Of a stretch of DNA of 64,000 nt, positions 26,316 through 35,028 are shown in pieces. The stretch spans positions 1 through 64,000 of the forward strand of contig CAZZLQ010000002.1 in NCBI GenBank assembly GCA_964655245.1, given 5' to 3'. A program made the position numbers and the translations under genes. How positions within the stretch are numbered: position 1 is the first letter of the stretch; every line of letters begins with the position of its first letter. Below the pieces are notes generated by a model that ran no database searches, was not told the DNA's origin, and was given only the letters and a program-made list of their open reading frames with translations. Source of the stretch: JBEIHI01 sp964655245 (GTDB taxonomy: Bacteria > Bdellovibrionota > UBA2394).

Positions 26316-28785
26316 TCTCAAAGACATCTCTATTGATTTGCCCCGAAACAAGCTGATTGTCATCACAGGACCAAGTGGCAGTGGAAAGTCGACTCTCGCT
26401 TTCGATACCATTTTTGCAGAAGGCCAGCGTCGATACATCGAAAGCCTTTCAGCCTATGCCAAGCAGTTTGTCGATCAGCTCAAAAAGCCTGACGTTGAAT
26501 CTATTCGAGGCCTGTGTCCCTCGATTGCGATTCAGCAAAAGGGAATCGCCAAGAACCCTCGCTCAACAGTTGGAACGCTGACTGAGATCTATGATTTTCT
26601 GAGACTCTTGTTTAGTCGGGTGGGAGATCCTTTTTGCCCAGATTGCCAACTCGCCATTGAAAAGACTTCTGCGCCTCAGATTGTTGACCAGATCTTGGCT
26701 CTTCCAGAGGGCACCAAGATCAATATTCTGGGCGTTCTGGCGAGAAAGAAAAAAGGCGAGTTTACACAGGAACTCAATCAGCTCGTAAAGCTCGGCCTTG
26801 TGCGTGCTCGAATTGATGGAGAGGACCAGTCGCTTACCAAAGACATCCGGCTAGAGAAAAACAAGCCGCACGATATCTTTGTTTATGTTGATCGACTCGC
26901 CGTCAAACCAGACTCTCGCGGAAGAATTCATGAAGCCGTTGAGCTCTCATCAAGCTTTTCAAAGGGACTGATCCAGATAGAGCTTTTTGAAAAAGGAAAG
27001 ACACTCAATTTCAATCAAAGTCTCAGCTGCCCATCCTGCAGCAAGGGATTTCCCGAGATGACGCCGCGACTTTTTTCTTTTAACTCCCCCATCGGCGCCT
27101 GCGTCTTTTGCAATGGCCTCGGATATCTTCAGGATGAGGGGTCAGAGGACGAAGAGACTGATGAGGATTCAGAAGGGCTCCAGGCCCCCGTTGAGATTTG
27201 TCCAAGCTGCGATGGAACGAGACTCAAAAACGAATCTCGCTCTGTCTTCATTAACAAAACCTCGATTAGCGATCTGACGGCGATGAGCGTGTTGGAGCTC
27301 AAAGACTTTGCGTTCAATTTGCAGTTGGGTGGCCGGAAAGCACTGCTCGCTGAAAAGGTCATGAAGGAAATCAAGGATCGGCTCGATTTTCTCTGTCAGG
27401 TGGGTCTCGATTATCTTTCCCTCGATCGTCGAGCCTCTACGCTCAGTGGAGGAGAAGAACAGCGCGTGATTCTTGCCACTCAGATTGGAACTAAACTCAC
27501 TGGAGTTTTGTATGTCCTCGATGAGCCAAGTATTGGGCTCCACCATGCAGACAATCAGCGATTGATTGATTCTCTCAAAAAGCTTCGGGACCTTGGAAAC
27601 TCCGTCTTGGTTGTTGAGCATGATCTCGATACGATGATTGCCGCCGATTTGATTGTGGATCTAGGCCCAGGAGCTGGGCGATTAGGTGGAAGCGTTGTCG
27701 ACTACAATACACCTCAGCAGCTCTCATCAGGAGCTACTTCTGATTTTCTCAAAGGGACGAGAGTCATTCCTCTGCCCAAGACGCGGCGAAAAATTTCGGG
27801 TGAGTCGATTCAGTTCTTGGGCTGCTCTTTGCACAATCTCCAAAACATTGATGTCAAGATTCCGCTCGGAAGCTTCAGTGTTGTGACCGGGGTATCCGGC
27901 AGTGGAAAGTCCACACTGGTCTTGGACGTCATCAGCGAAAGCTTGCTCAAAAAAACTCCCGTTGGTTGTCGCCAGATTAAGGGGCTCGATAGCATCGACA
28001 AGATTATTCGAGTTGATCAGTCTCCGATCGGCCGAACCAGTCGTTCAAATCCGGCGACATACATTGGTCTGTTTGGGCCCATCCGCGAGCTCTTTTCACA
28101 AACTCCTGATGCTCGAAAGAAAGGATACACTCCCTCGCGATTTAGTTTCAACGTCTCAGGGGGCCGCTGCGAGGAGTGTAAAGGCGCTGGTGAGCTTGAT
28201 GTTGAAATGCATTTTCTCGCCGATGTCAGCGTGCCTTGCGAAACCTGCGGACAACGCCGATTCAATTCAGCAACGCTTGATATCACTTTCAAAGGGAGAA
28301 ACATTCACGACGTGTTGGAGATGACTTTCTCTGATGCTTTCGAGTTCTTCGAAGCCGTCCCCTCTCTCCAAAACAAATTTAAGGTGATGATCGACGTTGG
28401 ACTTGGATATCTGAAGCTTGGTCAGCCAGCCACGACCCTTTCGGGCGGTGAGGCTCAGCGAGTCAAACTCGCTCGTGAGCTTTCCAAACGCTCAACTGGA
28501 AAAACGCTTTATATCTTGGACGAGCCAACCACAGGACTTCACTTTGTCGATATTGAGCGCCTTTTGCAGGTTGTCCAACAGCTGGTCGATCTTGGAAACA
28601 CTGTTTTGATGATTGAACATCAACTCGACGTGATTCAAGCCGCAGACTTCGTTATTGATTTGGGTCCTGATGGCGGCAAAGCCGGAGGAAAAATAATGGC
28701 CTCAGGAACACCTGAGGCCATCTCAAAAAATCCCGATTCAAAAACCGGTCAAGCACTGACCGGTCTCAAAACGAAAGCTTCTTAG
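26266..28785 (+). CDS. uvrA: UvrA excinuclease ATPase, paralogue 2 (shortened central region)
   Basis: This ~839-residue UvrA has both ABC modules (GPSGSGKST and LSGGEEQR; GVSGSGKST and LSGGEAQR). The SRSNPATYIG and YTPSRFSFNVSGGRC stretches are close to the canonical enzyme. The first zinc segment (CPSC...CVFC) is followed after only ~30 mostly acidic residues by CPSCDGTRL. In E. coli-type UvrA and in the paralogue at 10622 that gap is about 100 residues longer. Start ATG is taken at 26266, with ATG at 26260 as an alternative. It lies in the 3' end of pdxA. The 3' end overlaps convergent atpE by 4 bases. Confidence 0.9.
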   Translation: MNGSEPSIQIRGAREHNLKDISIDLPRNKLIVITGPSGSGKSTLAFDTIFAEGQRRYIESLSAYAKQFVDQLKKPDVESIRGLCPSIAIQQKGIAKNPRSTVGTLTEIYDFLRLLFSRVGDPFCPDCQLAIEKTSAPQIVDQILALPEGTKINILGVLARKKKGEFTQELNQLVKLGLVRARIDGEDQSLTKDIRLEKNKPHDIFVYVDRLAVKPDSRGRIHEAVELSSSFSKGLIQIELFEKGKTLNFNQSLSCPSCSKGFPEMTPRLFSFNSPIGACVFCNGLGYLQDEGSEDEETDEDSEGLQAPVEICPSCDGTRLKNESRSVFINKTSISDLTAMSVLELKDFAFNLQLGGRKALLAEKVMKEIKDRLDFLCQVGLDYLSLDRRASTLSGGEEQRVILATQIGTKLTGVLYVLDEPSIGLHHADNQRLIDSLKKLRDLGNSVLVVEHDLDTMIAADLIVDLGPGAGRLGGSVVDYNTPQQLSSGATSDFLKGTRVIPLPKTRRKISGESIQFLGCSLHNLQNIDVKIPLGSFSVVTGVSGSGKSTLVLDVISESLLKKTPVGCRQIKGLDSIDKIIRVDQSPIGRTSRSNPATYIGLFGPIRELFSQTPDARKKGYTPSRFSFNVSGGRCEECKGAGELDVEMHFLADVSVPCETCGQRRFNSATLDITFKGRNIHDVLEMTFSDAFEFFEAVPSLQNKFKVMIDVGLGYLKLGQPATTLSGGEAQRVKLARELSKRSTGKTLYILDEPTTGLHFVDIERLLQVVQQLVDLGNTVLMIEHQLDVIQAADFVIDLGPDGGKAGGKIMASGTPEAISKNPDSKTGQALTGLKTKAS

Positions 28786-29144
28786 CCAAGCAAAGCGGCT
28801 TTGAAGATGAAGACGAAGATCAATCCGTAGATCGCGATCGCTTCGATAAAGGCCAATCCCAAAATCATAGGAACGAACATTTGTCCTGAGGCTTGGGGAT
28901 TGCGAGCAATTCCAGCCATGGCTTGAGCGGCCATACGACCTTGTCCCAAACCGCAACCAACCGCGGCCAAACCGAATCCAAGAGGAGCTCCAAGAGCGAG
29001 CCATTTCAAAACTTCAGCGCTGGTTCCGGAGCTAGCAGCTTCAGCCGCACCTTCCGCACCAAAAGCAAAAGAAATCCCGCTTACCAAAAAGAGGCCCAAA
29101 AAGCCGGCAGCTTTAGTAACTGTTGATCGATTGATATTTTTCAT
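28782..29144 (-). CDS. atpE: ATP synthase Fo subunit c, with N-terminal leader
   Basis: The 120-residue protein has a signal-like leader (SRTVTK-type basic start, then FLGLFLVSGISFAFGAEGA). Two membrane helices with the usual GLAAVGCGLGQGR loop follow, and FIEAIAIYGL carrying the essential Glu. Ser/Thr at the two sites after Glu in sodium-type c subunits are Ala and Ile here, so the ring probably carries protons. Usual length is ~75-90; the extra ~35 residues are the leader, seen also in some other groups. RBS AAGGAG precedes the ATG. It follows atpB in a minus-strand operon. Confidence 0.92.
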   Translation of the reverse strand: MKNINRSTVTKAAGFLGLFLVSGISFAFGAEGAAEAASSGTSAEVLKWLALGAPLGFGLAAVGCGLGQGRMAAQAMAGIARNPQASGQMFVPMILGLAFIEAIAIYGLIFVFIFKAALLG

Positions 29145-29166
29145 CCTTCTTTTCTCCTTATATAGC

Positions 29167-29895
29167 TTAGTGATCGTGCGAAACCGCCAATTTGATATAA
29201 ACAGTGGTCAGCAACGAGAAAACAAAAGCCTGAATGAGGCCTACAAACATTCCTAGCGCCAAAACAGCCATCGGCAAGCCCAATGGAATCAACTGCATCA
29301 CTGTCCCAAACAAAATATGGTCTCCATTGATATTTCCCCACAAACGAAGACTCATGGAAACGGGTCTAAACATATGTCCCACCAGCTCGATGACTAGCAC
29401 CAACATGGCGATCAGCGACATCACCACCGTCATCGTCGCACTCATGCCAGCGGGTGGAAGGCCGCCTGTAAACTGCTTCAGATAGCCAAAGCCATGCTCT
29501 TTAAATCCGAGGAACTGATAAAAGAGGAAAACAAGGAGCGCAACAGCTAGGTTGGTGTTTAAGTTTTCCGTCGCGGGAGGAATTCCAGGAATCAATCCCG
29601 AGTAGTTCTGAAGCAAAATAAAAATAAAAATCGAAACCACCAAAGGGACATACTGGTCAGAGTGATGGCCCACAATGTCGTGCAAAAGCTTTCTGAAATA
29701 TCCCACCAAAGAGGTCAAAGCATTCACGAAGGTGAATCGGCCCTCAGGAAGAATCATTTTCTCAGTGTTCTTCAACTGAGAGTGGGCCACCAGTCCAGCA
29801 ACGGTCACAACACCCGCGGTAAGAGCAGCCCCAGCCACATGATGAAACTCGTGAGCTATTCCTAATGAGTTAAAAAGTGAAACGCCACCGGCCAT
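29167..29895 (-). CDS. atpB: ATP synthase Fo subunit a
   Basis: The 242-residue membrane protein has about five TM helices. It has RPVSMSLRLWGNINGDH, which carries the essential stator Arg (SLRLWGN), and a C-terminal GLIQAFVFSLLTTVYI with the conserved Gln. It forms the proton half-channels against the c-ring. Its start is at 29895, 38 bases from the upstream gene stop. It lies ahead of atpE, with 22 bases between. The rest of the synthase is encoded across oriC at 50390-55917. Confidence 0.92.
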   Translation of the reverse strand: MAGGVSLFNSLGIAHEFHHVAGAALTAGVVTVAGLVAHSQLKNTEKMILPEGRFTFVNALTSLVGYFRKLLHDIVGHHSDQYVPLVVSIFIFILLQNYSGLIPGIPPATENLNTNLAVALLVFLFYQFLGFKEHGFGYLKQFTGGLPPAGMSATMTVVMSLIAMLVLVIELVGHMFRPVSMSLRLWGNINGDHILFGTVMQLIPLGLPMAVLALGMFVGLIQAFVFSLLTTVYIKLAVSHDH

Positions 29896-29933
29896 CTTTC
29901 ATTAAAACCTTTCGATCCCCAGATACTTCTCAA

Positions 29934-30314
29934 TCATTGCTTTTCCGTCAACTGACTATCTCGTCGAAAATAGCGCCGGCTCTCGACCAGGGCTGCCAAG
30001 ACACCGGACACAATGATGAGAGACAAACCTAACGTAAAACCCAAGAGGTGGGGCTTTAGAAAAACTAAAATCCCGGCAATAATGGCCAAAAACATGGAGG
30101 ATTTGATCATCAGTAAAAATGCGAAAACACTACTCTTTTTGACATTGAGCAGAGAAAACTGAACGGCCCAGGATGCCATCATGAGGTTAACGAAGCTCAG
30201 AATTCCTCCAACGGCAAACCACAGGCCCGCTTCGGATCCTCGCCACCAAAACATCCCAATGGTTGACCCAATCAACAATACAAATGAGATCACTAACGTG
30301 ATTTTAAGCTCCAT
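29934..30314 (-). CDS. atpI: ATP synthase subunit I-like membrane protein
   Basis: The 126-residue protein has four hydrophobic segments and the pattern of ATP synthase I: GLWFAVGGILSFVNLMMASW, then a K-K linker and two more helices. AtpI-type proteins sit before atpB in many operons and assist c-ring assembly or Mg2+ supply. It overlaps the preceding small gene by 11 bases. The family call depends on position and topology as much as on sequence. Confidence 0.65.
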   Translation of the reverse strand: MELKITLVISFVLLIGSTIGMFWWRGSEAGLWFAVGGILSFVNLMMASWAVQFSLLNVKKSSVFAFLLMIKSSMFLAIIAGILVFLKPHLLGFTLGLSLIIVSGVLAALVESRRYFRRDSQLTEKQ

Positions 30315-30507
30315 CTTTGCGTACGCTCCTCACCAGCTTCATAAGGAAAAAGACTCCCGAGGCAAAGCCCAAAACAAGCCCAATCATCCCCAAAAGCGGC
30401 ATGGTTCCCCACCTTTTGTCGAGCCAAAGCCCCGTTAAAAGCCCCGAGACCACACAAAACCCCAACTGAGAAGCCGCAAAAGCAAGCGCCAGGGTTTTAC
30501 TTTGCAT
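30304..30507 (-). CDS. Small AtpZ/AtpI-like two-helix membrane protein
   Basis: From ATG at 30507 this is 67 residues: MQSKTLALAFAASQLGFCVV, a helical pair with GLWLDKRWGTMPLLGMIGLVLGFASGVFFL. This is the pattern of the putative F0F1-ATPase accessory subunit family (AtpZ, old gene-1). The longer ORF upstream to 30798 is hemL read in another frame. The start lies inside the 3' end of hemL (11-base overlap), so it is probably translated by coupling to hemL. Confidence 0.75.
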   Translation of the reverse strand: MQSKTLALAFAASQLGFCVVSGLLTGLWLDKRWGTMPLLGMIGLVLGFASGVFFLMKLVRSVRKDGA

Positions 30508-31795
30508 AGGCCTCATCCAAAGCGCGGCAAGAGGCCTCGATAACTCTGCCCATGACATCTGAATCATGGCGAGCTGAAAGGAAGCAGGCCTCAAACTGAC
30601 TTGGTGGATAGTAAACGCCCTGATTAAGAAGGGACCAAAAGAACTTCTTAAATCGTTCCAAATCACATTTTTTCGCATCCGAGAAATTCTTAGGCGCCTC
30701 GGCAGTAAAGAAAACAGTAAACATACTGCCCGCCCGCGCCACACAAACAGGATAGGATCGAGACTCAATGTGAGCATTAAGGGCGTCCGCCCACTCATGG
30801 GAATGATAGTCGAGTCTCTGATAAAAATGCTTTCGGTCTTTCTCGATTAACTCGAGAGAGGCGAGTCCAGCTGCGGCACCCAGAGGGTTTCCTGAAAGTG
30901 TTCCGGCCTGATAAACAGGTCCCAGCGGCGCTATCATTTCCATAATCTCTCTGCGCCCTGCATAGGCTCCGACCGGAAGGCCGCCACCAATAATCTTTCC
31001 ATAACATGTCAGATCGGGCGTGATTCCATAAATCTCTTGAGCTCCGCCCATGGCCAAGCGAAAACCCGTCATCACCTCATCAAAAATCAAAACGCTTTTG
31101 TATTGAGTACACAAACCTCTGAGAGAGTTGAGAAAATCAAACTCAGGCACAACAACGCCCATATTACCACAAACAACTTCAAGCATAACGCCAGCGATCT
31201 TATCGCCAAACTTTTCGAAGGCTTCTTTGAGCGCGCTCGAGTTGTTGAAGGGAAGAACGATCGTGTTGGCGAGGGTGCTTCCCGGAATCCCTGCTGAATC
31301 TGGAGTTGACTGCGCCGTCAGTCCACTTCCCGCAGCAACCAAAAAGGAGTCACCATGGCCGTGATAAGTTCCCTCAAACTTCACAATCACTTCGCGATTG
31401 GTAAAGCCGCGAGCAACTCGAATCGCCGACATGCATGCTTCTGTTCCCGAGTTCACCAGTCGAATCAAATCAGCAGAGGGCAGGAGCTCTTTCATCTTCT
31501 GTCCAAGTCGAATCTCCCTCTCGGACGTGATTCCGAAGGAAGTTCCATCTCGTGTTGCTGACTGAATGGCCGCCTCAATGGTGGGGTGCGAATGCCCGTG
31601 AATCAGCGCACCCCAAGATCCCACCAAATCAACAAGCTCATTTCCATCAGCATCCACAATGAAGGGGCCCGAGCCCCGCACCGCGACAAAAGGCCTGCCG
31701 CCCACCGATCGAAATGAACGAACTGGGGAATTAACTCCTCCTGGAAAAACCTGGCGCGCCTGTGAAAACAAATCCTCAGATCTTGTTGATTTCAT
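30497..31795 (-). CDS. hemL: Glutamate-1-semialdehyde 2,1-aminomutase HemL
   Basis: The 432-residue PLP enzyme turns glutamate-1-semialdehyde into 5-aminolevulinate for haem synthesis by the C5 path. Motifs are PGGVNSPVRSF, RLVNSGTEACMSAIRVARG, FEGTYHGHGD, IFDEVMTGFR and YGKIIGGGLPVGA with the PLP lysine. Length fits (~427). Its ATG overlaps the stop of the upstream TPR lipoprotein gene (ATGA), and its 3' end overlaps the AtpZ-like gene, so haem and ATP synthase genes share a message. Confidence 0.93.
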   Translation of the reverse strand: MKSTRSEDLFSQARQVFPGGVNSPVRSFRSVGGRPFVAVRGSGPFIVDADGNELVDLVGSWGALIHGHSHPTIEAAIQSATRDGTSFGITSEREIRLGQKMKELLPSADLIRLVNSGTEACMSAIRVARGFTNREVIVKFEGTYHGHGDSFLVAAGSGLTAQSTPDSAGIPGSTLANTIVLPFNNSSALKEAFEKFGDKIAGVMLEVVCGNMGVVVPEFDFLNSLRGLCTQYKSVLIFDEVMTGFRLAMGGAQEIYGITPDLTCYGKIIGGGLPVGAYAGRREIMEMIAPLGPVYQAGTLSGNPLGAAAGLASLELIEKDRKHFYQRLDYHSHEWADALNAHIESRSYPVCVARAGSMFTVFFTAEAPKNFSDAKKCDLERFKKFFWSLLNQGVYYPPSQFEACFLSARHDSDVMGRVIEASCRALDEAYAK

Positions 31796-32610
31796 CGAGA
31801 AGCCTTTTCCTTCTGTCTCTTGCGGATATTTTTAAGCAAATATTCCGCTCGATAGTTTTCGGGGTTTTCATTCAAAATCTCCTGGATCAAAGAAACAGCC
31901 TTTTCGCTTTCTCCTCGAATCTCATAACAGTGCGCCATCTCTACTCGTACAGAAAATAAATCGGGCTTACACTGAGCCGGAAGCTGAGCTGCGCCCCACT
32001 CAAGAGTCTTCGTACAGTTCTTGGCGAGAGAAAACGTCTGCATCATATCAAGCTGAGCCTCGCGCAATCTTTTGCAATCGCTAGCCGACTGCGCCCCTTC
32101 CCAAAAATGTTTAAATGAAGCCTCGGCCTGAGCATAGTCTCTTAGTTCTAGATAGACTCGCCCCACCTCCTGCCAAGACTGCTGCGGAATTCGCCCACCC
32201 TCAATCATCGGCTTAAGAAACTCCAACGACTTTTCCGGATCCTGAAGATGTACTCGAGACACAAATGCCGCTTTGAGGCGGAGCTCGTCTGTCGATTTTT
32301 GAAAAAAGAGAGAGTCGTTGAACTCTGAAATAGCCATCTCAGCGGCCTTCATTCCTTCGCGATAATCAAACAGCTGATTGAAACAAAGATCAGCCAACCC
32401 CTTTAATGAATCAAAACGAAGCTGATCTTTGTAAGAATTTTTCTCGATGGCCTGGAGGTAGAAGTACCGCGCCAATTGGCCTCGCTGATTCGCCGCCTCA
32501 GACTCCGCCCTCTCAAACAAAGATCGAGCACCGCCCTGACATGCGGAAAAAAAGAGACCAAAAAGAAGGGCGGCTCTAAGCCTTCCCTTCTGTTGCAACC
32601 TCATCTTCAT
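31792..32610 (-). CDS. TPR-like lipoprotein, unknown function
   Basis: This 272-residue protein has a basic start, a hydrophobic run, and lipobox FFSAC near residue 24. The mature chain is helical with TPR-like repeats (e.g. AEASFKHFWEGA, GESEKAVSLIQEILNENPENY). It is probably outer- or inner-membrane-anchored facing the periplasm. The start lies inside the 3' end of gyrA (35-base overlap). The last bases overlap hemL. The family is not recognised beyond TPR. Confidence 0.7.
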   Translation of the reverse strand: MKMRLQQKGRLRAALLFGLFFSACQGGARSLFERAESEAANQRGQLARYFYLQAIEKNSYKDQLRFDSLKGLADLCFNQLFDYREGMKAAEMAISEFNDSLFFQKSTDELRLKAAFVSRVHLQDPEKSLEFLKPMIEGGRIPQQSWQEVGRVYLELRDYAQAEASFKHFWEGAQSASDCKRLREAQLDMMQTFSLAKNCTKTLEWGAAQLPAQCKPDLFSVRVEMAHCYEIRGESEKAVSLIQEILNENPENYRAEYLLKNIRKRQKEKASR

Positions 32611-35026
32611 CTGACACCACCCGAGTCACTGAGGTCACCCGTTCTCCTTCATCAAGCGCGATCAATCTCATGCCCTGGGTATTTCGACCAATGACAGAGA
32701 TTTCCTTCACCTTAATCCGAATCAATTTGCCGCCACTTGTGACAATCATCACCTCATCGGCCTCACAAACCTGAAGGGCCGCTACAACGGCTCCATTTCT
32801 ATCCGACGTTTTGATTGTGATAATACCTTTTCCGCCTCGGCTTTGAGATCGATACTCCTCAGCGTCAGTGCGCTTGCCGTATCCAAACTCACTCACGGTC
32901 AATAGCTGTGCTTTTGGATCTATCAAATCCAAGCCAACGACTTTGTCTTTTTCCTCGAGGTCAATTCCTCGGACACCGCGCGCTGCGCGTCCCATCGGAC
33001 GAACATCGTCCTCTGCAAAACGAATGCTCATTCCATCTTTTGTCGAAATGAGGATTTCGTCTTTTCCGTTACTTAATGATGTGCCGATCAATCGGTCTCC
33101 ACCATCAAAGTGAATGGCAATGATTCCTGATGCGCGAGGATTAGAGAACTGCATCAAGTCTGTCTTCTTGATGATTCCTAGCTCGGTCACCATCACAACA
33201 AATCGACCTTCCTCGAATTTTCGTACCGGCAAAATTCCGCAAACCTTCTCATCTGGTGCAAGTCGAACCAAATTGACGAGAGGACGTCCTTTTGCGGTTC
33301 GAGAGGCTAGAGGAATCTCGTAAACCTTCAGCCAAAACATTCGGCCCTTATCGGTGAAGATCAAAAGATAAGAATGTGTAGAGGCAACAAAGATCTTCTC
33401 CACAAAATCTTCTTCCCTTGTCGTCATTCCAATCTTACCTGTACCGCCTCGTCGCTGAGCCCGATAAGTCCCAGATGGAGCTCGTTTGATGTAACCTTCA
33501 TGCGAAATAGTGACGACCATTTCCTCTTCGGGAATAAGCTCCTCAGTCGCAATCTTGGTCACTGGCGCAACAATCTTACTTCGTCGTTCATCGCCAAACT
33601 GATCGCGAATCGCGACACACTCGGAACGAATAATCGCAAACAACTTCTTCTCCGATGCCAAAAGCTCCTTTAGCTCAGCGATTCGAGCTCTAAGGCCCTT
33701 CAGCTCCTCAAGAATCTTAGAGCGCTCAAGACCAGTGAGCCTTTGAAGTCTCATCTCGAGAATGGCGTTGGCTTGTTCAACAGTGAACTTGAATTTGGCT
33801 ACGAGTCCCTCGCGCGCCTCTTCGCCAGTCTGGCTCTTTCGAATGAGAGCAATAACAGCGTCAATTTGATCGAGTGCCTTTTCATAGCCTTCAAGAATGT
33901 GTGCCCGCGTCTGTGCTTTTTTCAGCTCATAAACAGATCGACGAATGACGATCTCTTTTCGATGTCCGATGAAGGACTGCACGATTTCCTTCAAGTTAAA
34001 AATCTTGGGGCGCTTATTTTGGATCGCTAAAAACGTAATCCCAAACGAATCCTGCATTTGAGTTTTGTCATAAAGCTGATTCAAAACGATGTCGGCTGCA
34101 GCGTCTCTCTTAAGCTCGATGATGATTCGAATACCTTCTCGGTTACTCTCATCTCGAATATCTGAGATCCCATCGATCTTTTTATCACGAACGGACTCGG
34201 CAATCTGCTCCACCAGCCGGGCCTTGCTCAGCTGATACGGAATCTCTGTAACAACAATTCGATTGCGGTTCTTCTCCTCTTCAATCTTAGCGACCGCTCG
34301 CATGATGAGGCTTCCCCGCCCCGTTCGATATGCCTGAACAATTCCATCGGTTCCGCAGATCTGAGCTCCTGTTGGAAAATCCGGCGCGGGAACCATTTGA
34401 ATAAGCTCATCGATTGAAATCGAGGGATTGTCGATTGTTGCAACAACGGCGTTCATCACTTCAGTCAGATTATGAGGCGGAACGCTGGTGGCCATACCAA
34501 CAGCAATCCCTGTTGTGCCGTTAATCAAAAAACTCGGAATGGTTGTTGGAAGCACGACGGGCTCTTCAGTGGAGCCGTCATAGTTAGGAACAAACTCAAC
34601 AGTTTCCTGTCCAATCTCATTCAGAAACTCTTCCGCGATCTTACTCAGCCGAGCTTCTGTATATCGGTAGGCGGCTGCATTATCACCGTCGATGGAACCG
34701 AAGTTTCCTTGGCCTTCGACCAGCATATATCGCATGTTCCAATCCTGGGCCAAGCGAACCATGGCATCATAGACTGCCATATCACCATGAGGGTGATATT
34801 TCTTAAGCACTTCACCGACAACCCCGGCTGACTTCGAAAATCTCTTTGAAGATAAGAGATCTTCTTTAAACATCGCATATAGAATCCGACGATGGACGGG
34901 CTTCAATCCGTCACGGATATCGGGAATCGCCCTGCCAATGATTACGCTCATCGCATAATCGAGGTAGGAGTTCTTCATTTCATCTTCAATGGTGACTGGC
35001 TTAATGCCTGGGACAAGATCACTCAT
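32576..35026 (-). CDS. gyrA: DNA gyrase subunit A
   Basis: The 816-residue protein cuts and rejoins DNA in the gyrase A2B2 complex. It has the winged-helix region KPVHRRILYAMF, the catalytic-Tyr motif AAAYRYTEARLSK, and the C-terminal beta-pinwheel with the gyrase box QRRGGTGK. In the quinolone pocket, KYHPHGDMAVYD shows Met where E. coli has Ser83, with Asp87 kept. It follows gyrB by two bases. Confidence 0.96.
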   Translation of the reverse strand: MSDLVPGIKPVTIEDEMKNSYLDYAMSVIIGRAIPDIRDGLKPVHRRILYAMFKEDLLSSKRFSKSAGVVGEVLKKYHPHGDMAVYDAMVRLAQDWNMRYMLVEGQGNFGSIDGDNAAAYRYTEARLSKIAEEFLNEIGQETVEFVPNYDGSTEEPVVLPTTIPSFLINGTTGIAVGMATSVPPHNLTEVMNAVVATIDNPSISIDELIQMVPAPDFPTGAQICGTDGIVQAYRTGRGSLIMRAVAKIEEEKNRNRIVVTEIPYQLSKARLVEQIAESVRDKKIDGISDIRDESNREGIRIIIELKRDAAADIVLNQLYDKTQMQDSFGITFLAIQNKRPKIFNLKEIVQSFIGHRKEIVIRRSVYELKKAQTRAHILEGYEKALDQIDAVIALIRKSQTGEEAREGLVAKFKFTVEQANAILEMRLQRLTGLERSKILEELKGLRARIAELKELLASEKKLFAIIRSECVAIRDQFGDERRSKIVAPVTKIATEELIPEEEMVVTISHEGYIKRAPSGTYRAQRRGGTGKIGMTTREEDFVEKIFVASTHSYLLIFTDKGRMFWLKVYEIPLASRTAKGRPLVNLVRLAPDEKVCGILPVRKFEEGRFVVMVTELGIIKKTDLMQFSNPRASGIIAIHFDGGDRLIGTSLSNGKDEILISTKDGMSIRFAEDDVRPMGRAARGVRGIDLEEKDKVVGLDLIDPKAQLLTVSEFGYGKRTDAEEYRSQSRGGKGIITIKTSDRNGAVVAALQVCEADEVMIVTSGGKLIRIKVKEISVIGRNTQGMRLIALDEGERVTSVTRVVSDEDEVATEGKA

Positions 35027-35028
35027 AA

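Noticed and set aside
28782..29144. Sodium-type c subunit
   Set aside because: The sites after the essential Glu are Ala and Ile, not Ser/Thr, so proton use is more likely.
30508..30798. Upstream extension of the AtpZ-like ORF
   Set aside because: It is hemL in another frame with no family sequence; the small membrane protein starts at 30507.
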